64,000 bases of DNA from CALCHA01 sp035548175 (GTDB taxonomy: Bacteria; Planctomycetota; Phycisphaerae; WQYP01). Position 1 is the stretch's first letter. Each line of letters begins with the position of its first letter. Both the position numbers and the translations under genes were made by a program. Below the pieces are notes generated by a model that saw nothing but the letters and a program-made list of their open reading frames with translations, had not been told where the DNA came from and ran no database searches. The stretch is taken from assembly GCA_035548175.1 (NCBI GenBank), contig DASZTO010000073.1, forward strand, positions 1-64,000, read 5' to 3'. Shown one piece after another: positions 1 to 8,665 of this stretch.

Positions 1-126
1 CAGTTCTGGAGCAAGCCGGGTGTTGAAGCGATCATGGCCCTGCGCGCGATGTGGATGTGCCAGGACCAGCGCTGGGATCATTATTGGCTCAACCGCTCGG
101 CCTATGGACTCGCTCAGGCCGCCTAA
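1..126 (+). mobile_element. 3' end of a transposase gene (ISKra4-like)
   Basis: The first 41 codons of frame 1 are open and end in TAA at 124-126. The peptide contains FWSKPGVEAIMALRAMW followed by RWDHYWL. This resembles the C-terminus of ISKra4-type DDE transposases, where a tryptophan- and leucine-rich helix ends just after an aromatic RW..FW motif. The 5' part lies outside the window, so catalytic residues cannot be checked. Assignment to family is from memory of the C-terminal motif only; another DDE family is possible. Confidence 0.5.
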
Positions 127-127
127 A

Positions 128-140
128 GTGTCATGCACCC
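128..140. repeat. candidate insertion-sequence right end
   Basis: Directly after the transposase stop codon the sequence reads GTGTCATGCACCC; on the other strand this is GGGTGCATGACAC, which looks like an IS terminal inverted repeat. The left end is outside the window, so the match cannot be confirmed and no target duplication can be read. Confidence 0.25.
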
Positions 141-290
141 AAAGGAAAGTGCGATTCCGCGGTGCGTTTGCGGCACAGATGGGCGAACGTGTACACTGCG
201 GGTTTGGCGGGGCGCGGGGGTTGCAGAAGATCAGGCAGGGCGCGCGCGTCCGGTGAACAGCCGGACGCTTCAGTTTTCAGGAAGTGTGCG

Positions 291-1250
291 ATGGATGATA
301 GGCGGCCAGGAGTGGCGACACGGACGGGGGAAGGGGAGGGGTCCGGGGAGCGCACGGGCCCATCGGGGGCGGCGCGGCCGGTGGGGCGGCGCTATCCCAA
401 GCCGGCGGTGCTGCCGGTGCGTCTGGTGAATCTCTGCCTGCGTCCCGAGAGCTGGGCGGAAGCGGCGCGGTATCCTTTCTGGGTGACGCTGGTGACGCTG
501 ATCGCGGCGTTGATCATCGGCGCGGCGGCCACGGCGGTGGGGATCAGCCGGAGTTTTGTTCAGTCGCTGGTTGAGGTGGGGCAGGTGTATGACGCCCGTT
601 ACAGCCCGATGGACATGAGCGGGGCCGGGGTACTTTCGCCGGTGGGCGCATGGAAGGGGCCGGTAACGCTGTTCAACGGGGCGGTGGTGGTTGATCCGAC
701 GGGGCACACCACGATGGACAGCAGCGCGGCGCCGCAGATTCTGATCAATTCGCATGAGATGATCGAGCGCATGCCGGGCACGCCGACGATGCCGCTGACG
801 AAGGCCCCGCTGATCAAGGATTTCGTGCCGCCGGCGGGACAGGTGAAGCGGATCGACGGGGCGGCGATCCAGGCGCTGGTGGCGCAGCGTCGCGGGGTGT
901 TGCTCTTTACGCTCTGGGCGGCGGGCTTCATCAGCAAGCTGGTGGGCGAGACGCTGTGGGCGACGATCACGATATTCCTGATCAGCCCGATGGTGTCGAT
1001 CGGGGCGGCGGTGGGCGGGAGGCGGCTGCTGATTCCGCGGCGCGTGGCGCATCGGATCGCGGGGGCGGTGGTGGTGCCGCTGATCGTTTTCGGCGGGGTC
1101 ATGCAGGGTTGCGGCTATCCGCTGTCGGACGCGATCGGGCTGGAGCCGGCGCTGATCGTCTGGTTCCTGGCGGCGTCGGCGATGGCGGCGTGGGCGGGGG
1201 TGTTGGCGCGGCGGATGTACATGCCGGACAAGGGGAGGGCGCGCTCGTGA
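291..1250 (+). CDS. hypothetical multi-pass membrane protein
   Basis: This 319-residue protein has hydrophobic segments near residues 65-90, 215-240, 250-265, 280-300 and 300-315, around a soluble part at roughly 95-205. I chose ATG 291 because AGGAAG lies just upstream; the frame is open further 5' but that stretch reads as low-complexity Arg/Gly typical of non-coding GC-rich DNA. The soluble part contains LFNGAVVVDPTGHTTMD, weakly reminiscent of DUF1189 membrane proteins. Function is unknown. Its stop overlaps the GTG start of kdsB, so the two are probably co-translated. Confidence 0.7.
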   Translation: MDDRRPGVATRTGEGEGSGERTGPSGAARPVGRRYPKPAVLPVRLVNLCLRPESWAEAARYPFWVTLVTLIAALIIGAAATAVGISRSFVQSLVEVGQVYDARYSPMDMSGAGVLSPVGAWKGPVTLFNGAVVVDPTGHTTMDSSAAPQILINSHEMIERMPGTPTMPLTKAPLIKDFVPPAGQVKRIDGAAIQALVAQRRGVLLFTLWAAGFISKLVGETLWATITIFLISPMVSIGAAVGGRRLLIPRRVAHRIAGAVVVPLIVFGGVMQGCGYPLSDAIGLEPALIVWFLAASAMAAWAGVLARRMYMPDKGRARS

Positions 1251-2011
1251 GGGCGGTGATCGTCATTCCCGCGCGGTATGGATCGACGCGTTTTCCGGGC
1301 AAACCGCTGGCGCGTCAAACGGGCAAGTATCTGATCGAACATGTGGTGGAGCAGGCGCGCAAGGCGCGCGGGGCGGCGGAGGTGGTGGTGGCCACGGACG
1401 ATGCCCGGATCGCGGCGGCGGCAAGCAGTTTCGGTGCGCGGGCGGTGATGACATCCGCGGCGCATCCATCGGGCACCGACCGGGTCGCGGAGGTGATGAG
1501 GCACGGGGAGTTCGCGGGGATGGACATCGCGATCAACGTGCAGGGCGACGAGCCGGAGATCGATCCGGCGATCATCGAGAATTTGATCGGCGCGTGCGGG
1601 CGTCCGGGGGTGGAGATGGCGACCGTGAGCGCGCCGTTCGAGCATCACGGGGAGGTGGAGAATCCGAACATCGTCAAGGTGGTGACCGACCGAGCGGGGT
1701 TTGCGCTGTATTTTTCCCGTGCGGCGATTCCGTTCAATCGTGATGGGGGCGCGGCCGGGCCGTTGCCGCGCTACCACAAGCACCTGGGGATTTACGGCTA
1801 TCGGCGGGAAGCGCTGCTGACGCTCGCGTCGTCTGCGGTGTGCGACCTGGAGCGGGCGGAAAAGCTGGAGCAGCTTCGGGCGCTGTACCTGGGCATGCGC
1901 CTATACGTCCACGATGCGGTCCGCGCCCCTCACGGCATCGACACGCCCGAGGATTATGCGGCTTTCGTGAAGCGATATAATGCGACGGCGGGTGCGCCGG
2001 CGGCGGTGTGA
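1247..2011 (+). CDS. kdsB: 3-deoxy-manno-octulosonate cytidylyltransferase
   Basis: KdsB activates KDO with CTP to give CMP-KDO, the donor for the inner core of lipopolysaccharide; it acts in the cytoplasm. The 254-residue length fits the family. The N-terminal nucleotide-binding motif VIPARYGSTRFPGKPL is intact, and INVQGDEPEIDP and HLGIYGYRREAL are typical KdsB segments. The start is GTG 1247, preceded by AGGGGAGG at 1230-1237 and overlapping the stop of the upstream membrane gene (GTGA). Its presence argues for an LPS-bearing outer membrane. pyrG, which makes the CTP substrate, follows 74 bases downstream. Confidence 0.95.
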   Translation: MRAVIVIPARYGSTRFPGKPLARQTGKYLIEHVVEQARKARGAAEVVVATDDARIAAAASSFGARAVMTSAAHPSGTDRVAEVMRHGEFAGMDIAINVQGDEPEIDPAIIENLIGACGRPGVEMATVSAPFEHHGEVENPNIVKVVTDRAGFALYFSRAAIPFNRDGGAAGPLPRYHKHLGIYGYRREALLTLASSAVCDLERAEKLEQLRALYLGMRLYVHDAVRAPHGIDTPEDYAAFVKRYNATAGAPAAV

Positions 2012-2085
2012 AAACAAGCGGGCGTGGTGTATAAAGCGGCGGGTCGGAACGCTCCGCAGGGATGTACTAACAGAGCGAGATCGCG

Positions 2086-3906
2086 ATGGCTGAAGACTCA
2101 AACGAACTGCTGGCCTCCATCGGTCATACCAGCGACGAAACCGAATTTTACTCGCCGATGCCCCCCGGCTACGTCAAAGGCAAAACCAAGTACGTGGTCG
2201 TCGTGGGCACGGTGATGTCGGGGCTGGGCAAGGGCATTTTCGCGTCGTCGCTGGCCAAAATCCTCAAGGACAAAGGCCTCACCGTCGCTCCGATCAAAAT
2301 GGAAGGCTACCTCAACCTGGATTCGGGCACGCTCAACCCGTTCCGCCATGGCGAAGTTTTCGTGCTTGAAGACGGCATGGAAACCGACATGGACCTGGGG
2401 ACCTACGAGCGGATGCTCAACGAAAATCTCAACCGCCACAACTTCACGACCAGCGGGCAGATTTTTACCCGCGTCCTGGATCGTGAACGCCACGGCGGTT
2501 ATCTCGGCCGCGACGTGCAGATGATTCCGCACGTGACCGGCGAGGTGAAGCGCCTGCTGCGCGATCTGGCCGCCACCAGCCAGGCGGACGTGGTGTTCAT
2601 CGAAGTGGGCGGCACGGTGGGCGATTACGAAAACGGCTACTTCATCGAAGCGCTGCGCGAGCTGCGCTATGAGGAAGGGGAGGAAAGCGTGTGCGTCGTC
2701 GCCCTCACGTATGTGATGGAGCCCAAGACGCTCGGGGAGCAAAAGAGCAAGGCGGCGCAACTGGGCTTGCGCCAGGTGATGGAGGCGGGGCTGGTGCCGG
2801 ATATCGTGGCGTGCCGGTGTCCCAGCCCGGTGACGGAGAAGGTGAAGCAGAAAATCTCGATGTTTTCCAACGTGTCGCTGCGGCGGGTTTTTTCGATGCA
2901 CGATGTCGACAGCATTTACCTGGTGCCGGAAATGCTCCGCGAAGCCGGGATGGACCGTGAAGTGCTCACCATCCTGGGCCTGCACGACCGGGTGAACCAG
3001 CGTTCCGAAGACGTCGCCCGCCGGCGGTGGGTCCGCTTCGTCGACGACCTGCTGGCGCCCAAGGAGAAGGAAGTGGTGATCGGGATTGCGGGCAAATACA
3101 CGGCCATCCGCGACGCCTACGCCTCCATCGACAAGGCCCTCGAACATTGTTCGGCGCACGCCCATTGCCGGGTCACCATCGACTGGATCGACACGACGGA
3201 GCTCACGCCGCGCAACGCGGGCGAACGCCTGAAGCATCTGCACGGCATCATCGTGCCGGGCGGGTTTGGCAATCGCGGGGTCGAGGGAAAAATCGCGTGC
3301 GTCCAGTACGCCCGGGAGAACAAGCTGCCGTTCCTGGGGATTTGCCTGGGCTTCCAGATGGCGGTGATCGAGTTCGCGCGCAACGTGTGCCATCTGGAAG
3401 ACGCCAACTCCACCGAGTTCGCCCCGCGCTGCAAGAACCCCGTGATCGATATTCTGCCCGAGCAGAAAAAGATCGAAGGCCTCGGCGGCAACATGCGGCT
3501 GGGGGCGAAGGAAATCGACATCAGGCCCGGCTCGCTGCTGTCACATCTTTACGGCGATGCCACCAGCACCACGCTGCGTTTCCGGCACCGCTACGAAGTC
3601 GATCCCCGCTACATCGAAACCCTCACCAGCCACGGGCTGATTTTCAGCGGCCAGCATCCGACGCAGCCGATCATGCAAATGCTCGAACTCCCGCAAGCCA
3701 CGCATCCTTATTTCGTCGGCACGCAGGCCCACCCGTGCCTGACCAGCCGGCCGCTGACGCCGGACGGCATGTTCCTGGGCCTGGTGAAGGCCGCGCTTGC
3801 CCGCGCCTACAACCAGGGCACGCTCATCGAGAACGTGGGCCCCGCGAAGTCCAACGGCAACGCGGCCGCCGCCTCATCGCCGGCCATGGCGATGACGGGC
3901 AAATAA
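2086..3906 (+). CDS. pyrG: CTP synthase, divergent glutaminase triad
   Basis: CTP synthase aminates UTP to CTP, using glutamine and ATP. The 606-residue protein has an N-terminal extension of about 33 residues, then the synthase domain with P-loop GTVMSGLGKG (41-50), HGEVFVLEDGMETDMDLG and EVGGTVGD. The class I glutaminase domain carries the nucleophile Cys420 in GICLGFQ and His549. The residue that is normally the triad Glu (HPE) is Cys551 here (HPC). The usual Asp-Pro-Tyr after the early lysine is Glu-Gly-Tyr. The C-terminal tail of about 25 residues is Ala/Ser/Gly-rich. Whether glutamine hydrolysis is weakened cannot be decided from sequence. Confidence 0.95.
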   Translation: MAEDSNELLASIGHTSDETEFYSPMPPGYVKGKTKYVVVVGTVMSGLGKGIFASSLAKILKDKGLTVAPIKMEGYLNLDSGTLNPFRHGEVFVLEDGMETDMDLGTYERMLNENLNRHNFTTSGQIFTRVLDRERHGGYLGRDVQMIPHVTGEVKRLLRDLAATSQADVVFIEVGGTVGDYENGYFIEALRELRYEEGEESVCVVALTYVMEPKTLGEQKSKAAQLGLRQVMEAGLVPDIVACRCPSPVTEKVKQKISMFSNVSLRRVFSMHDVDSIYLVPEMLREAGMDREVLTILGLHDRVNQRSEDVARRRWVRFVDDLLAPKEKEVVIGIAGKYTAIRDAYASIDKALEHCSAHAHCRVTIDWIDTTELTPRNAGERLKHLHGIIVPGGFGNRGVEGKIACVQYARENKLPFLGICLGFQMAVIEFARNVCHLEDANSTEFAPRCKNPVIDILPEQKKIEGLGGNMRLGAKEIDIRPGSLLSHLYGDATSTTLRFRHRYEVDPRYIETLTSHGLIFSGQHPTQPIMQMLELPQATHPYFVGTQAHPCLTSRPLTPDGMFLGLVKAALARAYNQGTLIENVGPAKSNGNAAAASSPAMAMTGK

Positions 3907-3919
3907 CAGCGGCGTCGTT

Positions 3920-5938
3920 TCATGCCTCGACGCCCGCCGGCGCGCCCTGGCACGCATCCGCGGGCTCGAAGATTTCACGTCCGTCGGCCACCTCCACCGA
4001 CCATCCCGCGCCGCACCTGCCGCAGGCCGCCGGGAGTATTTCCCGAGTTCCGCCGCAACGCGCACAGCGCTCTCTTCCGCGGCCGGTGTAGAGGCCCAGC
4101 ATCACCACCACGCCGGCGGGCCCGAGCAGCAGATTCCCGACGATCCAGCCGCTGGTCGTGCCGGCGCCCATGCGATAGCGCCGCGCGACCCAGAACGTGA
4201 CGGCGGCCGCCAGAACCGCGCCGGCCGCGATGCCTGCATCGAACACCTGGGCGAATTCCATCGTGCGAATGTCGAGCACCCGATCGAGGACCCACGTCGG
4301 GCACAGCGGGCGCGCCGCGAGGGGAAAGATCAAGCCGAACATCGCGGTCTCGGTGACCTTTGGGCTGCGATAATCCGGCTGGCGCGGAAACGCCGTTTCC
4401 CGCAGCAGCTTCCCGTCCTGGTCATACTCCCAGAGCGCGGCCTGCAGTTCGGGATGCGTCGGGAGCGGCTCGGTCTCGAGCAGCAGGTGGTGATTCGCGA
4501 GGATCGCCGGGGCGATCTCATAGGCCGCGGGATCGACGGACATGGGGACGTCAAACAGCGTTTCGCCGGTCGGCCGCAGCGCGTAGAGCCTGCGGCGCGT
4601 GCTGACGACGATGGCGGGATTCTGCGGCGGCGCGAGTTGGGCCGCATAGAGGACCGGGTCATCCTGCGCCGCCGTGAACACCCGGCGCACCCGCCGCTGA
4701 TCGAGTTCGATCCAATAGACCACAGAAGGAAAGGCAATGGCCCGGCCCATGGCGAGGGACGCCAGATTCAGGGGCGTTCCGGAAAATCGCTCCGTGGGCG
4801 CCGTGCCGACCGCGGAAAATCCGGCCGGACCGACGCTCCCGAGCTTGCGATGCGATACCGGATCGATCAACTCGATGAGCCGCTGGGGGACATCGTAGAG
4901 GGACAGGAAGGGCACCCGCACTCCCGGCGGCGCCACGGAGGACAACCTCGCGACGCCCGGAGTGGGGCTGCGATAGTCGTCGGACTCGAACTTACGGGCG
5001 GCCCATGGGAGCGCGGGCGGATCGACGAGGAAGGCGTTGAAGCGGACGAAAATTCCCGCATAGGCCGGGTCATTCGGATCGACGTGCTCATATTGCGGCA
5101 AGGGCTTTCCGGCGACATCGTCGAAGGCGAACGTGCGGTCGGCGTCGGCGATTGTTTCGGTGACGCGCACGATGTTTCCGTCGCGGTCGACCTGGTAATA
5201 CTGCCAATGGCCGCCGACGTTGAAGCTGGTGCTCAGTCCCAGGATGAACATGCCGAGGGCGAGCGCGCCGGGATACATCATGGCGCCGAGTGCGCCGCGC
5301 GTGACGGCCGGTCCGTCCATTTCGCCGTTGCTGGAGAAGACTCCCCATGCGGCGGTCGCCCCGATGGCCTGGATGGCGAGCAGGACGGCCGCCGCCGCCG
5401 CGAATCCGGGGATGAGGAGGTAGGCGGCGACGGTCCCAAAAACGGCCAGGCCCAGGGGAAGGAGGCGCGTGCCGTGCCAGCGTGCCCGCCGGAGCAGGAG
5501 CACCATACCGGCAAAGTAGTAACAGCCGGCGCTGAGGACGTCGGCGGTGAGGGGCAGGGCCATCCGCCACTGGAAGGGCAGGGCCACGTGTCCGGGCCAG
5601 GCCGCCCATGCCGCAGTGAGCGCGCAGGGAAGCCCCAGCGCCCCGTACAGGAGCCCCAGCCCGGCGGCGCACTTCGCGGCGAATATCCGGCCGCGGCGCA
5701 CCGGGCGATGCACCACGAAGGCCCAGTTGTCCGGCCGCACCTCGAACATGGCCTGCGCCGCGCCCATCAGGAGCCCCGCGATCGCCGCCAGAAAAGGGGT
5801 CGTCGCCTGGGCCAGCGCATACAGCAGCATCGCCGACGCATCGCGCATGCCATGCACGCAGATCGCCAGCAGCACCACGAAAATGACCGCCGCCCACTTG
5901 AGGTTTTCGCGCAGCTCGCGCACAAACACGCCCATCAT
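3920..5938 (-). CDS. ABC transporter membrane protein with extracytoplasmic domain and zinc-ribbon tail
   Basis: This 672-residue protein starts MMGVFVREL, followed by about six hydrophobic segments in the first 240 residues, as in BcrB/YtrC-type ABC permeases. A long soluble region (roughly 250-590) contains repeated short beta-like stretches of unknown fold. Two more hydrophobic segments follow near 600-640. The tail has CARCGG...CGRCGAGW, a CX2C-CX2C zinc-ribbon pattern. Its ATG overlaps the TGA of the upstream ATPase gene (ATGA at 5938-5935), so translation is likely coupled. The partner ATPase and GntR regulator suggest a drug- or envelope-stress exporter; the substrate is unknown. Confidence 0.75.
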   Translation of the reverse strand: MMGVFVRELRENLKWAAVIFVVLLAICVHGMRDASAMLLYALAQATTPFLAAIAGLLMGAAQAMFEVRPDNWAFVVHRPVRRGRIFAAKCAAGLGLLYGALGLPCALTAAWAAWPGHVALPFQWRMALPLTADVLSAGCYYFAGMVLLLRRARWHGTRLLPLGLAVFGTVAAYLLIPGFAAAAAVLLAIQAIGATAAWGVFSSNGEMDGPAVTRGALGAMMYPGALALGMFILGLSTSFNVGGHWQYYQVDRDGNIVRVTETIADADRTFAFDDVAGKPLPQYEHVDPNDPAYAGIFVRFNAFLVDPPALPWAARKFESDDYRSPTPGVARLSSVAPPGVRVPFLSLYDVPQRLIELIDPVSHRKLGSVGPAGFSAVGTAPTERFSGTPLNLASLAMGRAIAFPSVVYWIELDQRRVRRVFTAAQDDPVLYAAQLAPPQNPAIVVSTRRRLYALRPTGETLFDVPMSVDPAAYEIAPAILANHHLLLETEPLPTHPELQAALWEYDQDGKLLRETAFPRQPDYRSPKVTETAMFGLIFPLAARPLCPTWVLDRVLDIRTMEFAQVFDAGIAAGAVLAAAVTFWVARRYRMGAGTTSGWIVGNLLLGPAGVVVMLGLYTGRGRERCARCGGTREILPAACGRCGAGWSVEVADGREIFEPADACQGAPAGVEA

Positions 5939-6879
5939 GGCACGCCTCCCGGCAATTCCACGCGCTTGCTCGATTCCTCGGCACGCACGGTTTCCATGCT
6001 GCCCCCGAGATAACTCACGAACGCATCCTCGAGGCTGATCGGGGCCTCGCGCATGTCCACGGGGCCCATCCGGCGCAGTACCGACAGCGTCTCTTGGGTC
6101 ACGTTCACCAGCGTGAGGCGCAGCTCCCTTCCCCGAACGACGCATTGGATCAAGCCGCGAATCGCCGGCGGCGCCGGAGGCGGCGAGGAGAAGCTCAGCA
6201 CGAAGCACTGGACGCAGCTGCGGAACGTATCGAGCGAACACTGGGCCCGGAGCACGCTGTAATCCAGGATGGCGATGTGGTCCGCCATCCGCTCGATATC
6301 CGCCAGCAGATGCGAGGAAAATACGATGGTTCGATCGGCCTTGCGCGACGCATGCACCATCGACTCGAGGAGCGACCGCCGCGCCACCGGATCGAGCCCG
6401 ATCGCGGGGTCGTCCAGTATCAGGAGGTCCGGCTCCGGCGCCAGGGTCATCGCCAGGCACAGCCCGGCCCGCTCTCCGCGCGACAGGTTCCGCGCCCGCG
6501 TCCTGGGGTCCACACGGAAGAACTTCAGCACTGAATAAAACAGGTCTGAATTCCAATGGGGATAGAATTGCGACTGATAGGCGTGGGCGTCGGCCACGCG
6601 CATCCATCCGTAAACCGGATGGCCCTCGGCGAGGTATCCGATCCGCGCCCGCGTTTCAGGCGACAACCGCCCGCTCTCCTGGCCGAGCACCCAGCTCTTT
6701 CCCCAGCTGGGCGCCAGCAGCCCGAGGATCATCCGCAGGCTGGTCGTCTTCCCCGAACCGTTCCGCCCGAGCAAGCCGAACACCGATCCGCGCGGCACGC
6801 TCAGGTTCACATCGAAGACGATGCGTTTGGTTCCGAAATACCGCGTCAGATGCTCGGTCCTGATGACGCACTCAGTCAC
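5935..6879 (-). CDS. ABC transporter ATP-binding protein (BcrA/YtrB type)
   Basis: The 314-residue ATPase has Walker A GRNGSGKTT near residue 38, signature LSRGERAGL near 135 and Walker B LLILDDPAIGLD near 155. The second acidic residue of Walker B is Asp rather than the usual Glu; YtrB-like ATPases sometimes have this, but it may affect hydrolysis rate. The switch histidine is in VFSSHLL. The C-terminal 100 residues are an accessory domain. The start overlaps the end of the GntR gene by 8 bases, and the stop overlaps the permease start, so the three genes form one operon. Confidence 0.9.
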   Translation of the reverse strand: MTECVIRTEHLTRYFGTKRIVFDVNLSVPRGSVFGLLGRNGSGKTTSLRMILGLLAPSWGKSWVLGQESGRLSPETRARIGYLAEGHPVYGWMRVADAHAYQSQFYPHWNSDLFYSVLKFFRVDPRTRARNLSRGERAGLCLAMTLAPEPDLLILDDPAIGLDPVARRSLLESMVHASRKADRTIVFSSHLLADIERMADHIAILDYSVLRAQCSLDTFRSCVQCFVLSFSSPPPAPPAIRGLIQCVVRGRELRLTLVNVTQETLSVLRRMGPVDMREAPISLEDAFVSYLGGSMETVRAEESSKRVELPGGVP

Positions 6880-7285
6880 GGCCGACCCCCTTTCCGCTGG
6901 CCGCCTCGAGCCGCTGCAGCTTGCGATCGAGCACTTCGCGCAACTCGTCGGGGGTGAATCCCAGGTGCAATCCGTCGGAAACGAAGGCTTCGAGCCGGCC
7001 GTCCAGGCGCCGCAGCCGCTCGGCTTTGGTGTAAATGGTTCGGCGCTGGGCGACGAACACGCCCTTGCCCTGCTGTCCGTCGAGGGCTCCTTCGCGGATC
7101 AGCTCCGCGTAGGCACGGCCGACGGTATTGGGATTGAGCACGAGCTCCTCGGCGAGCGCCCGCACGCTGGGGAGCTGCTCGCCCGCGGAAAGCTGTCCGG
7201 TGGCGATGGCCCGGCAGATCTGGTCGCAGATCTGCCGGTACATCGGGACCGTGCTCCCGGTCGCAAGTACGATATCGAGCCCCAT
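6872..7285 (-). CDS. GntR family regulator (YtrA type)
   Basis: This 137-residue protein has a winged helix with SVRALAEELVLNPNTVGRAYAEL, the typical GntR recognition helix, and a short C-terminal part of about 60 residues rather than a large effector domain. That size is characteristic of the YtrA subfamily, which represses ABC transporter operons in cis. It is the first gene of the operon with the ABC ATPase and permease. An 8-bp inverted repeat upstream (7295-7302 and 7316-7323) overlaps the predicted -10 region and one arm reaches the ribosome binding site, so autorepression is likely. Confidence 0.9.
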   Translation of the reverse strand: MGLDIVLATGSTVPMYRQICDQICRAIATGQLSAGEQLPSVRALAEELVLNPNTVGRAYAELIREGALDGQQGKGVFVAQRRTIYTKAERLRRLDGRLEAFVSDGLHLGFTPDELREVLDRKLQRLEAASGKGVGRD

Positions 7286-7294
7286 GCCGCTCTC

Positions 7295-7323
7295 CTACTG
7301 TACCAAATCACTTAATACAGTAG
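7295..7323 (-). promoter_or_regulatory. GntR operator (inverted repeat)
   Basis: CTACTGTA (7295-7302) and TACAGTAG (7316-7323) form a perfect 8-bp inverted repeat with a 13-base spacer. It lies 10 bases upstream of the gntR start, overlaps the predicted -10 box and the AGGAG ribosome binding site, and fits an autoregulated YtrA-type operator. Confidence 0.6.
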
Positions 7324-7347
7324 ACACAGCGACCGCCGGCCTGTCAA
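7319..7347 (-). promoter_or_regulatory. promoter of the gntR-ABC operon
   Basis: On the minus strand a perfect TTGACA (7347-7342) is followed after 17 bases by TCTACT (7324-7319), or after 19 bases by TACTGT (7322-7317). Either -10 box is covered by the proximal arm of the inverted repeat, consistent with repression by steric block. Confidence 0.5.
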
Positions 7348-7413
7348 CATAATTCCGGAAATTCCGCGCCGCCCCCGCCCCCCCCCCGCGCCCGCCCCGG
7401 CGCCCGCGGACCC

Positions 7414-8505
7414 TCAGAAATCCAGCGTCAGCGACAGCGACACGCGGGAATCGTTCCGCTTGCGGCCCTGCGACGGCTGGTTTTCATAATCGTCGTTATA
7501 GGCCAGCTTCAGCCCCAGGCCGCGTTCCACGTCGAGCTTGTAGTTCAGGGCGGTCTCGGAGTGAATCCGCCAGACATCCTGATCCAGCAGCGAGGTGGTG
7601 TAGGTGGTTTCATGCGTGGCGCTCAGGTGGGAGTTGATGGCGTATGACATGCGGATGCCGGCCTCGCCCGAGGGCGCCACGTCCGACTTGCCGTCGAAGG
7701 TCTTGAGGTACTCCACGCCCGGTCCGCCGCGCAGGTCCAGCTTGAAGCGATCGCCGCGAAAGAGGTAATAGCCCAACCCGCCGGAACCCTGGGCCTGGAG
7801 CGAAATGCCCTTGATCTCATCGTAGCGCACGTCGTCCGAGGCATAGGCGTACCATTTTTGGGTGAGGTCGTGGCGATAGACCGTGTTCTGATCGACGAGC
7901 CCCGCGGTCTGCGAGCCGTTGGACGTGCCGTAGAGCGCTTCGAACTTTTCCGTCAATTCCTCGGTGTTTTTCTGATAATGCAGGGTGAGGTCGGCGTTGA
8001 AGGAGGTGGTCTCGTCATTGCCCGCCGAGTTGACGGCGCCGATGGCCAGCGTGTTTTTCCAGTTGGGCCCGAAATCGAGGTAGTGTGTGAAGCGCCTGGG
8101 CGTCTCCGGGGTCTTGACGGGAGTCACCACCGCGGGCGCGGGGGGCGTGCCCGTCGGCGGGATGTTGGGCGTCTGGGTTTCCAGCCAGCCGACCGCCGCC
8201 GCCTGCGTGGCCGCGCCGCTTGCCGGCTGCGTGCCCGGCTGGGTGGGCGCGAGGGGGGAGAGATAGCGCTCCTGCGTGTTTCCGTCCGCCCGCACCACCG
8301 CCACCGGATGATCCGATTGAAGCGTGCGCACGGCGCTGCGCTCGATCTTCAACGTGCCCGCGTAGGGCGTCGATAGCGTGATCGCCCGCGGCGACACTTC
8401 CGTGATGTTGCCCGTGATCTTGTCCCCGTTCTTCAACGTCACGGTATCGGCGAGCGCGGAACTGGCCGCCAGCAATAAGACCATCGCGGGGAGCATGCGC
8501 ATCAT
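7414..8505 (-). CDS. DUF481 outer-membrane protein (YdiY-like)
   Basis: The 363-residue protein starts MMRMLPAMVLLLAASSALA, a clear signal peptide, with AAAGGA upstream; I therefore start at 8505. After cleavage comes DTVTLKNGDKITGNI, the small beta domain common in planctomycetal and proteobacterial DUF481 proteins. A low-complexity Thr/Pro/Ala linker follows (about 105-155), then about 210 residues of alternating beta strands ending in SLTLDF; the terminal Phe is typical for proteins inserted by the BAM machinery. The role of DUF481 barrels is unknown. Confidence 0.85.
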   Translation of the reverse strand: MMRMLPAMVLLLAASSALADTVTLKNGDKITGNITEVSPRAITLSTPYAGTLKIERSAVRTLQSDHPVAVVRADGNTQERYLSPLAPTQPGTQPASGAATQAAAVGWLETQTPNIPPTGTPPAPAVVTPVKTPETPRRFTHYLDFGPNWKNTLAIGAVNSAGNDETTSFNADLTLHYQKNTEELTEKFEALYGTSNGSQTAGLVDQNTVYRHDLTQKWYAYASDDVRYDEIKGISLQAQGSGGLGYYLFRGDRFKLDLRGGPGVEYLKTFDGKSDVAPSGEAGIRMSYAINSHLSATHETTYTTSLLDQDVWRIHSETALNYKLDVERGLGLKLAYNDDYENQPSQGRKRNDSRVSLSLTLDF

Positions 8506-8665
8506 CAAAATCCTTTCGTAGAGCGGCAGCGGGGGGAAAACAGACAGTACGACCGATGCCGCGGCGCGGTTCCATGTTGCGGCGATTCGCGAACAAAAAA
8601 GCGCCTGGGCGTGCTGTCCCTTTAACATGACTGATGCACAATGGACAACCCCGCCGCCCTGCTGG

